64,000 bases of DNA from Akkermansia muciniphila (GTDB taxonomy: Bacteria; Pseudomonadota; Gammaproteobacteria; Burkholderiales; Burkholderiaceae_C). The first letter of the stretch is position 1, and the number at the start of each line of letters is the position of its first letter. Under the pieces are notes generated by a model, which saw only the letters and a program-made list of their open reading frames with translations, was not told the origin of the DNA and did no database searches. The translations under genes and the position numbers were made by a program. Below are positions 42,215-50,601 of this stretch, piece by piece. Where the stretch lies: assembly GCA_943331105.2 (NCBI GenBank), contig CALQKH020000009.1:1-64000 (forward strand). The letters run 5' to 3'.

Positions 42215-43357
42215 ATGAACCCCGCCGACCTGCCCCCCGAACTTGCTGCCCGACCCAAGCCGCTCATTGAGGCCGTGCGCGCCATTGCCCAAGGCCCGCT
42301 GGCACAGCAGGCACACGCCATCGATCGCGGTGCTTACCCAGAAGCTGTTCTGAAACAGCTGGCGGCAGCGGGCGCGATGGGTGCGCATTTGCCCCAAGCC
42401 GACGGCACGCCCGGCGACTTTGGTTTGGCCATTGTGGCCATGGCCGAGGCGTCCAAGGTGTGTGGGGCCACCGGCTTCATGATGTGGTGCCAATCCGTGG
42501 CCGGGCTGTATATGCAGGCTTCGGGCAATCCGGCACTGGCAGGCGAACGCCTGGCGCGCCATGTGCGCGGCGAGTCGCTGGGCGGCACCGGCCTGTCCAA
42601 CCCGATGAAAAGCTTCGCGAAAATCGAAGCCTTGCTGCTCAAGGCCACGCCGGTAGAGGGCGGTTACCGCATCAACGGCACTTTGCCCTGGGTCAGCAAC
42701 CTGGCGGCAGACCACTACTTTGGCGCGATTGCCGCAGTCAGCACGGCAGACGAAAGCGCCAGCCGCGAGATCATGTTCATGCTGCGCTGCGATGCGCCAG
42801 GCGTGACGCTCAAAGCCTGCCCGGAATTTTCGGGAATGGAGGGCACAGGCACCTTCAGCGTGCATTGCAAAGACCTGTTTGTCGGCACCGACGACCTGGT
42901 GGCCGACCCGGCCAAGCCCTTCATCGCGCGCATTCGCGGCGGCTTTGTGCTGCTGCAATGTGGCATGGCGGCCGGCATCATCCAGGGTGCCATCGCCAGC
43001 ATGTGGGCCGTGGAAGGCCAGCTCGGCCATGTCAACCAGTACCTCGAAGACCGGCCCGCCGATCTGCAAGCCGAATTCGACGCGCTGCTGGCCCGCATCA
43101 TGAAGCTGGCCGAAACCCCGTTCGACGCCTCGACCGACTACTTCATCAGCGTGCTGGACGCCCGCAGCCACTGTGCCGAGCTGTCCCTGCGGGCCGCCAA
43201 CTCGGCCTTGCTGCACCAAGGCGCGCGCGGCTACCTGATGCAGTCGGAGGTACAGCGCCGCGTGCGCGAAGCGCAGTTTGTTGCGATCGTCACGCCCGCC
43301 ATCAAGCACCTGCGCAAAGAAATGGCCCGCCTGAGTGCCCAGGAGATGCCCGCATGA
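42215..43357 (+). CDS. Acyl-CoA-dehydrogenase-fold flavoprotein without the usual catalytic motif
   Basis: A 380-residue protein of the acyl-CoA dehydrogenase superfamily: N-terminal helices, the [20 protein letters not shown] middle segment, [18 protein letters not shown] and a C-terminal helix bundle. Unlike the two other dehydrogenases in this window, it has no GEGTNE-like motif. The C-terminus reads [20 protein letters not shown], so the usual Glu base is not evident. It may belong with the flavin-dependent monooxygenase/desulfurase-like or otherwise reductive members. A GGAG site precedes the start. It shares the sigma-54 operon with OsmC and the rubredoxin-reductase fusion, whose start overlaps its stop. 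Confidence 0.85.
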   Translation: MNPADLPPELAARPKPLIEAVRAIAQGPLAQQAHAIDRGAYPEAVLKQLAAAGAMGAHLPQADGTPGDFGLAIVAMAEASKVCGATGFMMWCQSVAGLYMQASGNPALAGERLARHVRGESLGGTGLSNPMKSFAKIEALLLKATPVEGGYRINGTLPWVSNLAADHYFGAIAAVSTADESASREIMFMLRCDAPGVTLKACPEFSGMEGTGTFSVHCKDLFVGTDDLVADPAKPFIARIRGGFVLLQCGMAAGIIQGAIASMWAVEGQLGHVNQYLEDRPADLQAEFDALLARIMKLAETPFDASTDYFISVLDARSHCAELSLRAANSALLHQGARGYLMQSEVQRRVREAQFVAIVTPAIKHLRKEMARLSAQEMPA

Positions 43358-44658
43358 GTGTCGCCACCCCTCGCGCCAGCCTCGCGCCAGCCGATGGCGC
43401 CTGGCAGCTCTACATTTGCCACGCCTGCGGCTACATCTACAACGAGCAAGATGGCGACCCCGACAGCGGCCTGTTGGCGGGTACGCGCTTTGCCGACATC
43501 CCCGAAGACTGGGCATGCCCCTTGTGCGGCGTGACCAAGTCGGACTTCGAGCTGTATGTTGCGCCAAACCTGAGCGCCCTTCAAAACAGTTCGGCCAGCA
43601 TGGCGGGCACGCATTTGGCTAGCCCACGCTCGGCGCCCGGCATCGTGGTGGTGGGGGCGGGCAAAGCGGGCTGGCAACTGGTGCAAAACCTGCGCAGCCA
43701 ATTGCCCGACACACCCATCACGCTGGTCACCGCTTGCGCTGGTGATGTGTACGACAAACCCCTGTTGTCGGTCGCCATGGCCCGCCAGATCCAACCCCAG
43801 GCATTGGTCAAAGAAACCAGCAGCGAAGCCGCAGCGCGCTGGCAAGTGCGGCTGCTGGCGCACACCCAAGCGCTGCACATCTGCCCCGAAAGCCGCACAC
43901 TGCGCACCACCCAAGGGCCCCTGCGCTACGCCCATCTGGTGCTGGCCCACGGCGCCGAAGCCGCTTTGCCTGCGCCCTTGCGCGCCGACCTGTGCTGGCG
44001 CATCAACCACCTGCAGGCCTACCAGCGCTTTCAGGCTGCGCTGGGCACCACGCCCCGGCATGTGGCCATCGTGGGGGCCGGATTGATTGGCAGCGAACTG
44101 GCCAACGACCTGGCCCTGGGCGGACACCGGGTGACGCTCATCGACACCCAGGCGCGGCCTCTGGCGCGCTGGCCAGCCGACCAGGCGGGAGAACCCTTGC
44201 TGGCCGCGTGGTCTGGTTTGCCCATCCACTTCATGGGCGCGGTGCAACTGCAAGACCTGCAGCGGCAGGGCGACCAGTACCGGCTGACCACCAGCGATGG
44301 GCAAACCGTGATGGCCGATCAGGTGGTCGCCGCCACCGGCTTGGTCACGCCCACTCGCCTGGCGCGCAGCGCGGGCTTGGTTTGGCAAAACGGCATTGCC
44401 GTGGATGCACAAACCCTGCAAACCAGCGTGCCGCAGATTTACGCCCTGGGTGACTGCATCAGTGTGAATGGCCAGTCCAGCCGTTTCATTGAACCCATCT
44501 TGCGCCAGGCCCAGACGCTGACCGCAGCCCTGGTTTGCGCTGCTCAGTGCCAGGCGGACATGCGCGACAGCACCGTGCAGCCCTGCGCCCAGCCTTACGC
44601 TGTGCGTGATGCGGTGGTCCGGGTCAAGACCACTTCGTTGCCTTTGTCATTGCACTGA
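43354..44658 (+). CDS. Rubredoxin / rubredoxin-reductase fusion
   Basis: A 434-residue fusion. Residues 15-70 are a rubredoxin with Cys22, Cys25, Cys55 and Cys58 ([25 protein letters not shown]). After a linker, residues 96-420 form an FAD/NAD(P)H reductase with GAGKAG at 101-106, a second Rossmann motif [14 protein letters not shown] and the IYALGDC FAD motif near the end. Such a protein can pass electrons from NAD(P)H through FAD to the iron site within one chain. Its ATG overlaps the stop of the dehydrogenase-fold gene (ATGA), suggesting that flavoprotein is the electron acceptor. Confidence 0.88.
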   Translation: MSVATPRASLAPADGAWQLYICHACGYIYNEQDGDPDSGLLAGTRFADIPEDWACPLCGVTKSDFELYVAPNLSALQNSSASMAGTHLASPRSAPGIVVVGAGKAGWQLVQNLRSQLPDTPITLVTACAGDVYDKPLLSVAMARQIQPQALVKETSSEAAARWQVRLLAHTQALHICPESRTLRTTQGPLRYAHLVLAHGAEAALPAPLRADLCWRINHLQAYQRFQAALGTTPRHVAIVGAGLIGSELANDLALGGHRVTLIDTQARPLARWPADQAGEPLLAAWSGLPIHFMGAVQLQDLQRQGDQYRLTTSDGQTVMADQVVAATGLVTPTRLARSAGLVWQNGIAVDAQTLQTSVPQIYALGDCISVNGQSSRFIEPILRQAQTLTAALVCAAQCQADMRDSTVQPCAQPYAVRDAVVRVKTTSLPLSLH

Positions 44659-44672
44659 TCGGCCCACAACAA

Positions 44673-44704
44673 AAAGCCGTGGTGACAGTGTTCACCACGG
44701 CTTT
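44673..44704. terminator. Bidirectional intrinsic terminator
   Basis: A 13-bp perfect stem (AAAGCCGTGGTGA / TCACCACGGCTTT) with a 6-base loop lies between the convergent rubredoxin-reductase and cynS genes. The A- and T-rich edges allow it to work in both directions. Confidence 0.75.
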
Positions 44705-44729
44705 GGAATGCCCCGCAGGGCACAGCAGC

Positions 44730-45173
44730 TCAGTACTGTTTGTATGGCAGGAACTTGCCCGACAACACCACATTCACCCGGTCACCCTTGGGGTCGGGTT
44801 GGCGCACGATGTCCATGCTGAAGTCGATGGCACTCATGATGCCGTCGCCAAATTCTTCGTGGATCAGCTCCTTGATGGTGGTGCCGTAGACGCTGACGAT
44901 TTCGTACCAGCGGTAGATCAGCGGGTCGGTGGGCACCTGGCTGGGCAAGGAGCCTTTGTAGGGCACGACCTGCAGCCATTTGATCTCGTCGGCCGTCAGA
45001 CCAAAGATCTTGCCGATGATTTTGGCTTGCTTGGCGTCAAACGTCATTTGGCCCAGGCAACCTGCGGTGACCCATTCCTTGGACAAGCCGACTTTCTCGG
45101 CGACATCGCTCCACTTGATGCCTTTGGCGACTTTGGTGGTGATGATTTTTTCGGTGACTTCTAAACGGTTCAT
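44730..45173 (-). CDS. cynS: Cyanate hydratase (cyanase)
   Basis: A 147-residue cyanase, which converts cyanate and bicarbonate to ammonia and CO2. The catalytic residues are present: Arg88 and Glu91 in LIYRWYEIVSVYG and Ser114 in GDGIMSAIDFSMD, equivalent to Arg96, Glu99 and Ser122 of the Escherichia coli enzyme. The start at 45173 (MNRLEVTEKI) is used; the longer frame overlaps the ATPase gene. It is the last gene of the minus-strand cluster with the Nrt/Cmp-type ABC transporter, which therefore probably imports cyanate. Confidence 0.95.
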   Translation of the reverse strand: MNRLEVTEKIITTKVAKGIKWSDVAEKVGLSKEWVTAGCLGQMTFDAKQAKIIGKIFGLTADEIKWLQVVPYKGSLPSQVPTDPLIYRWYEIVSVYGTTIKELIHEEFGDGIMSAIDFSMDIVRQPDPKGDRVNVVLSGKFLPYKQY

Positions 45174-45213
45174 GAAAGACCTCTTGAGGGGGTTGATAAA
45201 AAAAGAAATGGCA

Positions 45214-46008
45214 TCAGTGGGCTTTGGCGCGGGACACCAAAAAGTCGACGATGTGGTTGCGCATGTCGTAATAGCCAGGCAAGTGGTGCAGCTGGGCACG
45301 GGTGCGTTCGCGCGGCAGTGGGTTGACCACCACTTCGGCCAGACCGCCGGGCACATAGCCGCCGACTGAGTCGTTGCCGTTGCTCATGAGCAGGATGCGG
45401 TCGGACAGCAAAATGGCCTCATCCACGTCGTGCGTGATCATGAAAACAGTCTGCTGCGTCTGGCGCACAATGCCCATCAGCTCGTCCTGGATAGTGCCGC
45501 GCGTGAGCGCATCAAGCGCCCCAAAAGGCTCGTCGAGCAGCAGCATCTTGGGCTGGATGGCAAAGGCCCGGGCAATGCCCACGCGCTGCTTCATGCCACC
45601 CGAGAGCTGACTGGGTTTTTTGTCGATGGCGTGCAGCAGGCCGACCATGCCGACGTGCTTTTCCACATGCGCGTTGACCTGCGAGGTTTTCCATTCGGGC
45701 CACTTGGACCGAACAGCAAACGCGATGTTTTGCCGCACCGTGAGCCAGGGCATGAGCGCATGGCTTTGGAACACCACACCGCGCTCGAGGCTCGGGCCTG
45801 CGATCTCGCGACCGTCCATGAAGGCATGGCCTGCAGACGCAGTGTCCAGACCGGCCAACACGTTCAGGATGGTGGTCTTGCCGCAGCCCGAATGGCCAAT
45901 GATGCAAACGAACTCGCCCTTGTCGATGGTGAAAGACACGTCCGAAAACACCGGCTTGTCGCTTTGGTAGGCCTTGCCCAGTTTTTCGATTTGCAGGAAA
46001 GCATTCAT
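45214..46008 (-). CDS. ABC transporter ATP-binding protein (Nrt/Cmp/cyanate type)
   Basis: A 264-residue ABC ATPase of the nitrate/sulfonate/taurine group. Walker A is GHSGCGKTT, the Q-loop is in VVFQSHALMPWLTV, the signature is LSGGMKQRVGIARA, Walker B is MLLLDEPFGALDALT and the switch His is in FMITHDVDEA. The ATG at 46008 is chosen over an upstream ATG that overlaps the intergenic region. It pairs with the permease at 46079 and the binding protein at 46952; cynS follows after 40 bases. Confidence 0.92.
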   Translation of the reverse strand: MNAFLQIEKLGKAYQSDKPVFSDVSFTIDKGEFVCIIGHSGCGKTTILNVLAGLDTASAGHAFMDGREIAGPSLERGVVFQSHALMPWLTVRQNIAFAVRSKWPEWKTSQVNAHVEKHVGMVGLLHAIDKKPSQLSGGMKQRVGIARAFAIQPKMLLLDEPFGALDALTRGTIQDELMGIVRQTQQTVFMITHDVDEAILLSDRILLMSNGNDSVGGYVPGGLAEVVVNPLPRERTRAQLHHLPGYYDMRNHIVDFLVSRAKAH

Positions 46009-46078
46009 GGCTTTGGCCTTGGTTGGGGATACGGTGAAGTGGGTCGGCAAAAGTGCCTTCAGCGAGCGTTCCGAGGTG

Positions 46079-46945
46079 TCACTCCACATAGGTCACCGCC
46101 TTTTGCAATTGCGCAAATGCCAGATCCAACAGCATGCCCACCAGGCCGATCACCAAGACGGCAAAGATCACGTTCACCAGCGAGAGGTTGTTCCACTCGT
46201 TCCATACGAAATAACCCACGCCTGTGCCACCCACCAGCATCTCGGCGGCCACAATCACCAGCCAGGCAATGCCCATGCTGATGCGCATGCCGGTGACGAT
46301 GGTGGGCGCTGCGGCAGGCAAGATGACCCTAAAGGCTTTGCGTAACGGAGTGACTTCCAGCGTACTGGCGACATTGAGCCATTCACGCTTGACGGAAGCC
46401 ACGCCAAAAGCGGTGTTGATCAACATGGGCCAGACCGAGCAGATGAAGATGACGAAGATGCCGCTCACATCCGAGTCTTTCAGCGTGTACAGCGCCAACG
46501 GCATCCAGGCCAGCGGGCTGATGGGCTTGAGCACCTGCACAAAAGGATCGAACGCCTTGCGCATGAGGGGCGACATGCCGATCATGAAACCCACGGGCAG
46601 CGCCACCAGCACGGCCAGGAAAAAGCCCAGCGCCACGCGGCCCAGCGAGTGCGCCAGCTGAATGCCAATGCCCTTGTCGTTGGGGCCGTTGTCATAAAAC
46701 GGATCGGCCAGGTGCCCCACGATGGCTTTGCCCACCTCCAGGGGTGGCGGAAAGCCGGTGCTTTTGACGGCGCCCGGATCTTTGCCCATCATCTTCTGGT
46801 ACTCGATTTCTTCGGCCGTCATGCCTGCCTTGGCGGCACCAGCCACCGTGGGTGCGGTGGCCGACAGCTGCCACGCCCCCAGAAACACCAGGAACATGAG
46901 CAGCGAGACCATGGCGGCCCGCAAATTGAGGTGCGTGGTTTTCAT
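46079..46945 (-). CDS. ABC transporter permease (NrtB/CmpB/CynB type)
   Basis: A 288-residue inner-membrane permease of the NrtB group. An N-terminal helix is followed by an unusually long periplasmic-looking segment (about residues 35-90, with GMTAEEIEYQKMMGKDPGAV). The core membrane domain then carries the EAA-like loop NVASTLEVTPLRKAFRVILP. It forms the transporter with the ATPase downstream (70 bases) and the binding protein upstream (6 bases). Substrates of this group are nitrate, nitrite, bicarbonate and cyanate; cynS favours cyanate. Confidence 0.9.
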   Translation of the reverse strand: MKTTHLNLRAAMVSLLMFLVFLGAWQLSATAPTVAGAAKAGMTAEEIEYQKMMGKDPGAVKSTGFPPPLEVGKAIVGHLADPFYDNGPNDKGIGIQLAHSLGRVALGFFLAVLVALPVGFMIGMSPLMRKAFDPFVQVLKPISPLAWMPLALYTLKDSDVSGIFVIFICSVWPMLINTAFGVASVKREWLNVASTLEVTPLRKAFRVILPAAAPTIVTGMRISMGIAWLVIVAAEMLVGGTGVGYFVWNEWNNLSLVNVIFAVLVIGLVGMLLDLAFAQLQKAVTYVE

Positions 46946-46951
46946 GGTGCT

Positions 46952-48358
46952 TCAACCCATCTTGTGAATCGCAAAGGTCTTGAGGTATTCCTCGGGTTTG
47001 GCCGAGTCAAACTCTTTGCCCATGATCTTGTGCTTGGGGTAGGGCGTGGTCGCCGCAAAACTCTGACCCAGCTCTTTCATGTGCTTGCGTGCATCGGTGA
47101 TCAGGAACACCTTTTCGGCGATCTGCTTATAGTCCACTTGACCCTTGATGTAGCCCCAACGCTTCATCTGCGTGAGCATCCACACGGCCATGCTTTGCCA
47201 AGGCATGGGATCAAAGTCGGCGCGGTCGGGCACGTTCACGACCTTGCCCAGGCCGTCGGCAAATTTGCCGGTCAGCACCTGGCTGAGCACGGCTTCAGGC
47301 TGGTTCAGGTACTGCGCAGGCGAGATCACCTTGGCGATCAACTCCCGGTTGCCCGGCTGCCGCGCCATGGCCGCAGCGGTGAGCACGGCGCGATAAAGCG
47401 CAGCAAAGGTGTTGGGGTTCTTCTGGATGAACTCGGTGCTGGTGCCAAAAGCGCAGCAAGGGTGACCGTTCCACAAGTCCTTGGTCAGCACATGGATGAA
47501 GCCGACTTCGTCGAACACCGCACGCTGGTTGAACGGATCGGGGCCGAGGAAACCGTCGATGTTGCCGGCACGCAAATTGGCCACCATCTCGGCGGGCGGG
47601 ATCACGCGGATCTGCACATCGGTGTCGGGGTTCAGGCCGCTTTCAGCCAGGTAGTAGCGCAACAGGAAGTTGTGCATCGAGTAGTCAAAGGGCACGCCGA
47701 ACTTGAAGCCCTTCCAGTTCTTGGGATCGCGGTTGTCCTTGTGGCGCAGGCTCATGGTGATGGCCTGCCCGTTGATGTTCTGGATGGTGGCCACGTTCAT
47801 GGGCGTGGCGTTGGCGCCCAGCCCCATGCTGATGGCCAGGGGCATGGGCGAGAGGAAATGCGAAGCGTCGTATTCCTTGTTGATCATCTTGTCACGCACC
47901 AGGGCCCAACCTGCGGTCTTGGTGACTTCAACATTCAGGCCTTGCTTGCTGTAAAAGCCCAAGGGATGCGCCATGATCAGCGGGGTGGCACAGGTGATCG
48001 GGATGAAGCCAATCTTCAAATTGGTTTTTTCCAGCGGGCCTTTTTCCTGTGCCATGGCTTGCAGGCTGGCCATGGGCAGCACACTGGCAATGGCGGCCAT
48101 GGCGGTCTTTTTGCCCACCGCGCGCAAGAACATGCGGCGCTCCTGATCCTGCGGAAACAGGGCCTTGACCAAGGTGGCCTCGATGAATTCCTGACTGTAG
48201 GCCTCGAACTCGGCCGTTTCCGAGCGCGCACGCAACTGGGCGGCAGCGGCATCGGCAGCCACCGCTGCGTGGTGGTCGGCAGGCGCATGATCTCGACCGC
48301 AGCTGCACTTGAGCATCAGGGGGCGGTCGGCGTTGTACGGATCAAAAAATTCAGACAT
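46952..48358 (-). CDS. CmpA/NrtA family substrate-binding protein with N-terminal extension
   Basis: A 468-residue binding protein of the nitrate/bicarbonate/cyanate group. The mature domain from about residue 110 begins LKIGFIPITCATPLIMAHPL and includes the VIPPAEMVANLRAGNIDGFL and GHPCCAFGTSTEFIQKNP segments. The export signal is internal: ERRMFLRAVG at residues 73-82, a Tat-like motif, before a hydrophobic stretch ending MASLQAMAQ. It is preceded by about 70 residues with a CSCGRDHAPADHH stretch (Cys18, Cys20, several His). Such a cytoplasmic extension before a Tat signal is unusual and could bind a metal or chaperone before export. Confidence 0.9.
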   Translation of the reverse strand: MSEFFDPYNADRPLMLKCSCGRDHAPADHHAAVAADAAAAQLRARSETAEFEAYSQEFIEATLVKALFPQDQERRMFLRAVGKKTAMAAIASVLPMASLQAMAQEKGPLEKTNLKIGFIPITCATPLIMAHPLGFYSKQGLNVEVTKTAGWALVRDKMINKEYDASHFLSPMPLAISMGLGANATPMNVATIQNINGQAITMSLRHKDNRDPKNWKGFKFGVPFDYSMHNFLLRYYLAESGLNPDTDVQIRVIPPAEMVANLRAGNIDGFLGPDPFNQRAVFDEVGFIHVLTKDLWNGHPCCAFGTSTEFIQKNPNTFAALYRAVLTAAAMARQPGNRELIAKVISPAQYLNQPEAVLSQVLTGKFADGLGKVVNVPDRADFDPMPWQSMAVWMLTQMKRWGYIKGQVDYKQIAEKVFLITDARKHMKELGQSFAATTPYPKHKIMGKEFDSAKPEEYLKTFAIHKMG

Positions 48359-48468
48359 GGCAACCTCGTTAGTTGAAGATGCCGAGGTCTATGCAAGCAG
48401 CGGGCCAGAAAACAGCGGATGTAGGCCATCGGTGCTGCTCGGCTTGATTTAGCGGGTCGCTTATCGAC

Positions 48469-48494
48469 GCCTTGTAGGGCTGGCCCTACAAGGC
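48469..48494. promoter_or_regulatory. Perfect palindrome upstream of the cyanate transport operon (predicted response-regulator site)
   Basis: Twelve-base arms GCCTTGTAGGGC and GCCCTACAAGGC are separated by TG. The site lies 110-136 bases before the binding-protein start and just after the response-regulator gene. The 7-2-7 core GTAGGGC-TG-GCCCTAC is the geometry used by NarL/LuxR-type dimers. A 2-base loop and the lack of a T-tract speak against a terminator. Confidence 0.5.
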
Positions 48495-48519
48495 TCATAC
48501 CCGTGGCCTGTTCAGGCCT

Positions 48520-49188
48520 TCAACGAACTCCGCCGGCTTGTCCGCCAACCAGACTTTGCGCGTAAAGCGCCAGCTCCACATCGTTCTTGGTGCCGGTCTT
48601 TTCCAGAATGCGTGCACGGTAAGTGCTCACCGTGTTCGGCGCCAGACTCAGTTGTGCACCAATTTCGCTCACGGTGTGGCCTTGCGTCAACAAAATATAG
48701 ACCTGGTGCTCGCGGTGCGAGAGCAGTTCGATCCCACTTTTGGTGCGGCCCGGGCTGATGAGGCTGGCCAACACTTCGGCCGTAGCGGGTGAAACATGCA
48801 TGCCCCCCGCAGCCACGCGCCGCAGCGCGGCCGTCAAGGCGTCGGTGTCGGTGCTTTTATTCAAATAACCCGAGGCACCCAGTTGAATGCAGCGCACCGC
48901 ATATTGCTTTTCAGGATAGGTGCTGAGCATCAGCACGGGCAGACTGGGCCAGTCACGTCGCAGGTTTTGCAACACGTCCAGGCCGTCCATGCCGGGCATG
49001 GCAATGTCGAGCAAGACCACGTCGAGGCCTTGCGTACCTTGCAGGGCTTGCACGGCCGCCAGCACTGCAGGGCCAGTGTCGGCCTCGGCCACCACCTGCA
49101 GACCTGGGTCGTCAGCCAGCACCATCTTTAGGCCTTCGCGGACGATCTTGTGGTCATCGCCCAGCAGCACACGAACAGGTCCAGTCAT
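48520..49188 (-). CDS. NarL/FixJ-family response regulator
   Basis: A 222-residue response regulator. The receiver domain has the acidic pocket in LLGDDHKIVREGL, the phospho-Asp in DVVLLDIAMPGMDGL and the conserved Lys in GASGYLNKSTD. The C-terminal LuxR-type helix-turn-helix reads LSHREHQVYILLTQGHTVSE. It overlaps the end of the kinase gene by 4 bases, forming a two-component pair. The transport/cyanase genes follow on the same strand after a palindrome, so they are its likely targets. Confidence 0.93.
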   Translation of the reverse strand: MTGPVRVLLGDDHKIVREGLKMVLADDPGLQVVAEADTGPAVLAAVQALQGTQGLDVVLLDIAMPGMDGLDVLQNLRRDWPSLPVLMLSTYPEKQYAVRCIQLGASGYLNKSTDTDALTAALRRVAAGGMHVSPATAEVLASLISPGRTKSGIELLSHREHQVYILLTQGHTVSEIGAQLSLAPNTVSTYRARILEKTGTKNDVELALYAQSLVGGQAGGVR

Positions 49189-50441
49189 GGCGCTTCCTGG
49201 TCAAGGGACAAGGCCATGGGTAAGGGCATGGACAAGCGCATGCGGGTGCCTCGGCCGGGTTGGCTGTCGATGTCGATCACGCCGCCAAAATGCCGCGCCC
49301 TCTCTCGCATGCCCATGATGCCGTAAGCCTGCGCCGATTCGAAGGCATGCGCCTCGGCGCCGCAACCGTCATCCTCGACCGACAGGTGCAGCCAGCCCTC
49401 GCGCTCCACCATATCGACATCGACCGTGCGGGCTCGGGCATGTCGGCCCACGTTGCTCAGCATTTCCTGAAAAATGCGGAACACCGCCATGGCCATGGGC
49501 TCGGGCAACACACGTTGCTCATCCACTTCCATGCACCATTTGAGTTCTTGTTCGGCGGACTGCACAAACTCTTGCGCTTGCCATTCCAAAGCACCCCACA
49601 GCCCTTGGTGGTCCAGAATGCTGGGGCGCAGGTCGGTGATGATGCGGCCCACATTGACCACCGCGTTCTCGATCAAGCGGCTCATGTTCTGGCACTTCTC
49701 GCGCATTTTTCCGTGCATGGTCTCTTGCATGGTTTGCGCCTGAACGGCGGCGCGCTGTTCTTGTTCTGACAAGCGCTTGTCCAACCAGCCCACATCCATC
49801 TTGAGCGCCACCAGCAAACTGCCTAATTCGTCGTGCACCTCGCGGGCAATGCGGGTGCGCTCTTCTTCACGCACGGCGTCAGACCAGGCCGCCAACTCGC
49901 GCAGTTGCTGCAGGGCGGTTTCGAGCGCTTGGGTGCGTTCGGCCACACGCTGCTCCAACTCGCTTTTAGCTTGGTGCAATGCGTCTTCTGCCCGTTTTCG
50001 CTCAGTGATGTCCACAAAGGTGACCACCGCACCGCGCACCTGGCCTTGGTCAAACACCGGGTAGCTTGAGTACTCCACCGGGAAACTGCTGCCGTCTGCG
50101 CGCCAAAACACCTCGCTGTCGATGCGGCAAGGCTGGCCTTTTCGAAAAGCGTTGTAAATCGGGCAATCGTCCATCGGGTAGTGTGCCCCGTCCCCATGCG
50201 AGTGGTGGGTCAGAACATGCATGTTCTGGCCCAGCACCTGCTCAGACTCAAGACCGATCATGCGGGCTCCGGCCGGATTGATGAAGACGCACAGACCGTC
50301 CAGATCCACCCCGAAAACTCCCTCGCCCGTAGAGGCCAGCATCAAGCCCAAAGGGTTGCGCCAAGCGTCGGTGACAGCCATCAGCCCCGGCGTGATGGGC
50401 CTAGGGTTCAAGTGAAGCGTTGATTCGGGCTGCATGAGCAT
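49185..50441 (-). CDS. PAS-domain sensor histidine kinase (HisKA_3 type)
   Basis: A ~418-residue kinase without obvious membrane helices, so probably a cytoplasmic sensor. A PAS domain spans about residues 30-155 and carries THHSHGDGAHYPMDDCPIYN with His and Cys residues. A coiled coil follows, then the HisKA_3 phospho-acceptor in RIAREVHDELGSLLVALKMD, and a HATPase with the N-box near FRIFQEMLSNVGRHARA and G-box DDGCGAE. I chose the ATG at 50441; the frame upstream to 50624 has no family similarity. It pairs with the regulator at 48520. Confidence 0.9.
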   Translation of the reverse strand: MLMQPESTLHLNPRPITPGLMAVTDAWRNPLGLMLASTGEGVFGVDLDGLCVFINPAGARMIGLESEQVLGQNMHVLTHHSHGDGAHYPMDDCPIYNAFRKGQPCRIDSEVFWRADGSSFPVEYSSYPVFDQGQVRGAVVTFVDITERKRAEDALHQAKSELEQRVAERTQALETALQQLRELAAWSDAVREEERTRIAREVHDELGSLLVALKMDVGWLDKRLSEQEQRAAVQAQTMQETMHGKMREKCQNMSRLIENAVVNVGRIITDLRPSILDHQGLWGALEWQAQEFVQSAEQELKWCMEVDEQRVLPEPMAMAVFRIFQEMLSNVGRHARARTVDVDMVEREGWLHLSVEDDGCGAEAHAFESAQAYGIMGMRERARHFGGVIDIDSQPGRGTRMRLSMPLPMALSLDQEAP

Positions 50442-50601
50442 CACAAGCAATCCGTGTGCCACCTGTTTGATTTTTTTTCTGGTTACAGCGCTGACCTGGC
50501 TTGCCCATGGTGTCCAAAGGCTTGTCGCATCGGGCAACGGATGCCCCTTTGCGGGCACACGACAATAGCGCTTTGATTTACGCGAATTGATCGTTGATTG
50601 G

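Noticed and set aside
41873-43567. A 564-codon minus-strand frame opposite OsmC/ACAD
   Set aside because: Low-complexity His/Arg/Gln-rich translation without domains; the plus-strand genes have starts, ribosome binding sites and overlaps.
46649-48376. A 575-codon plus-strand frame opposite the CmpA/NrtA-type gene
   Set aside because: Antisense shadow; no recognisable motif and no ribosome binding site logic.
48469-48494. The 26-bp palindrome as terminator of the response-regulator gene
   Set aside because: A 2-base loop and no downstream T-run make it a poor terminator; a protein-binding site is more likely.
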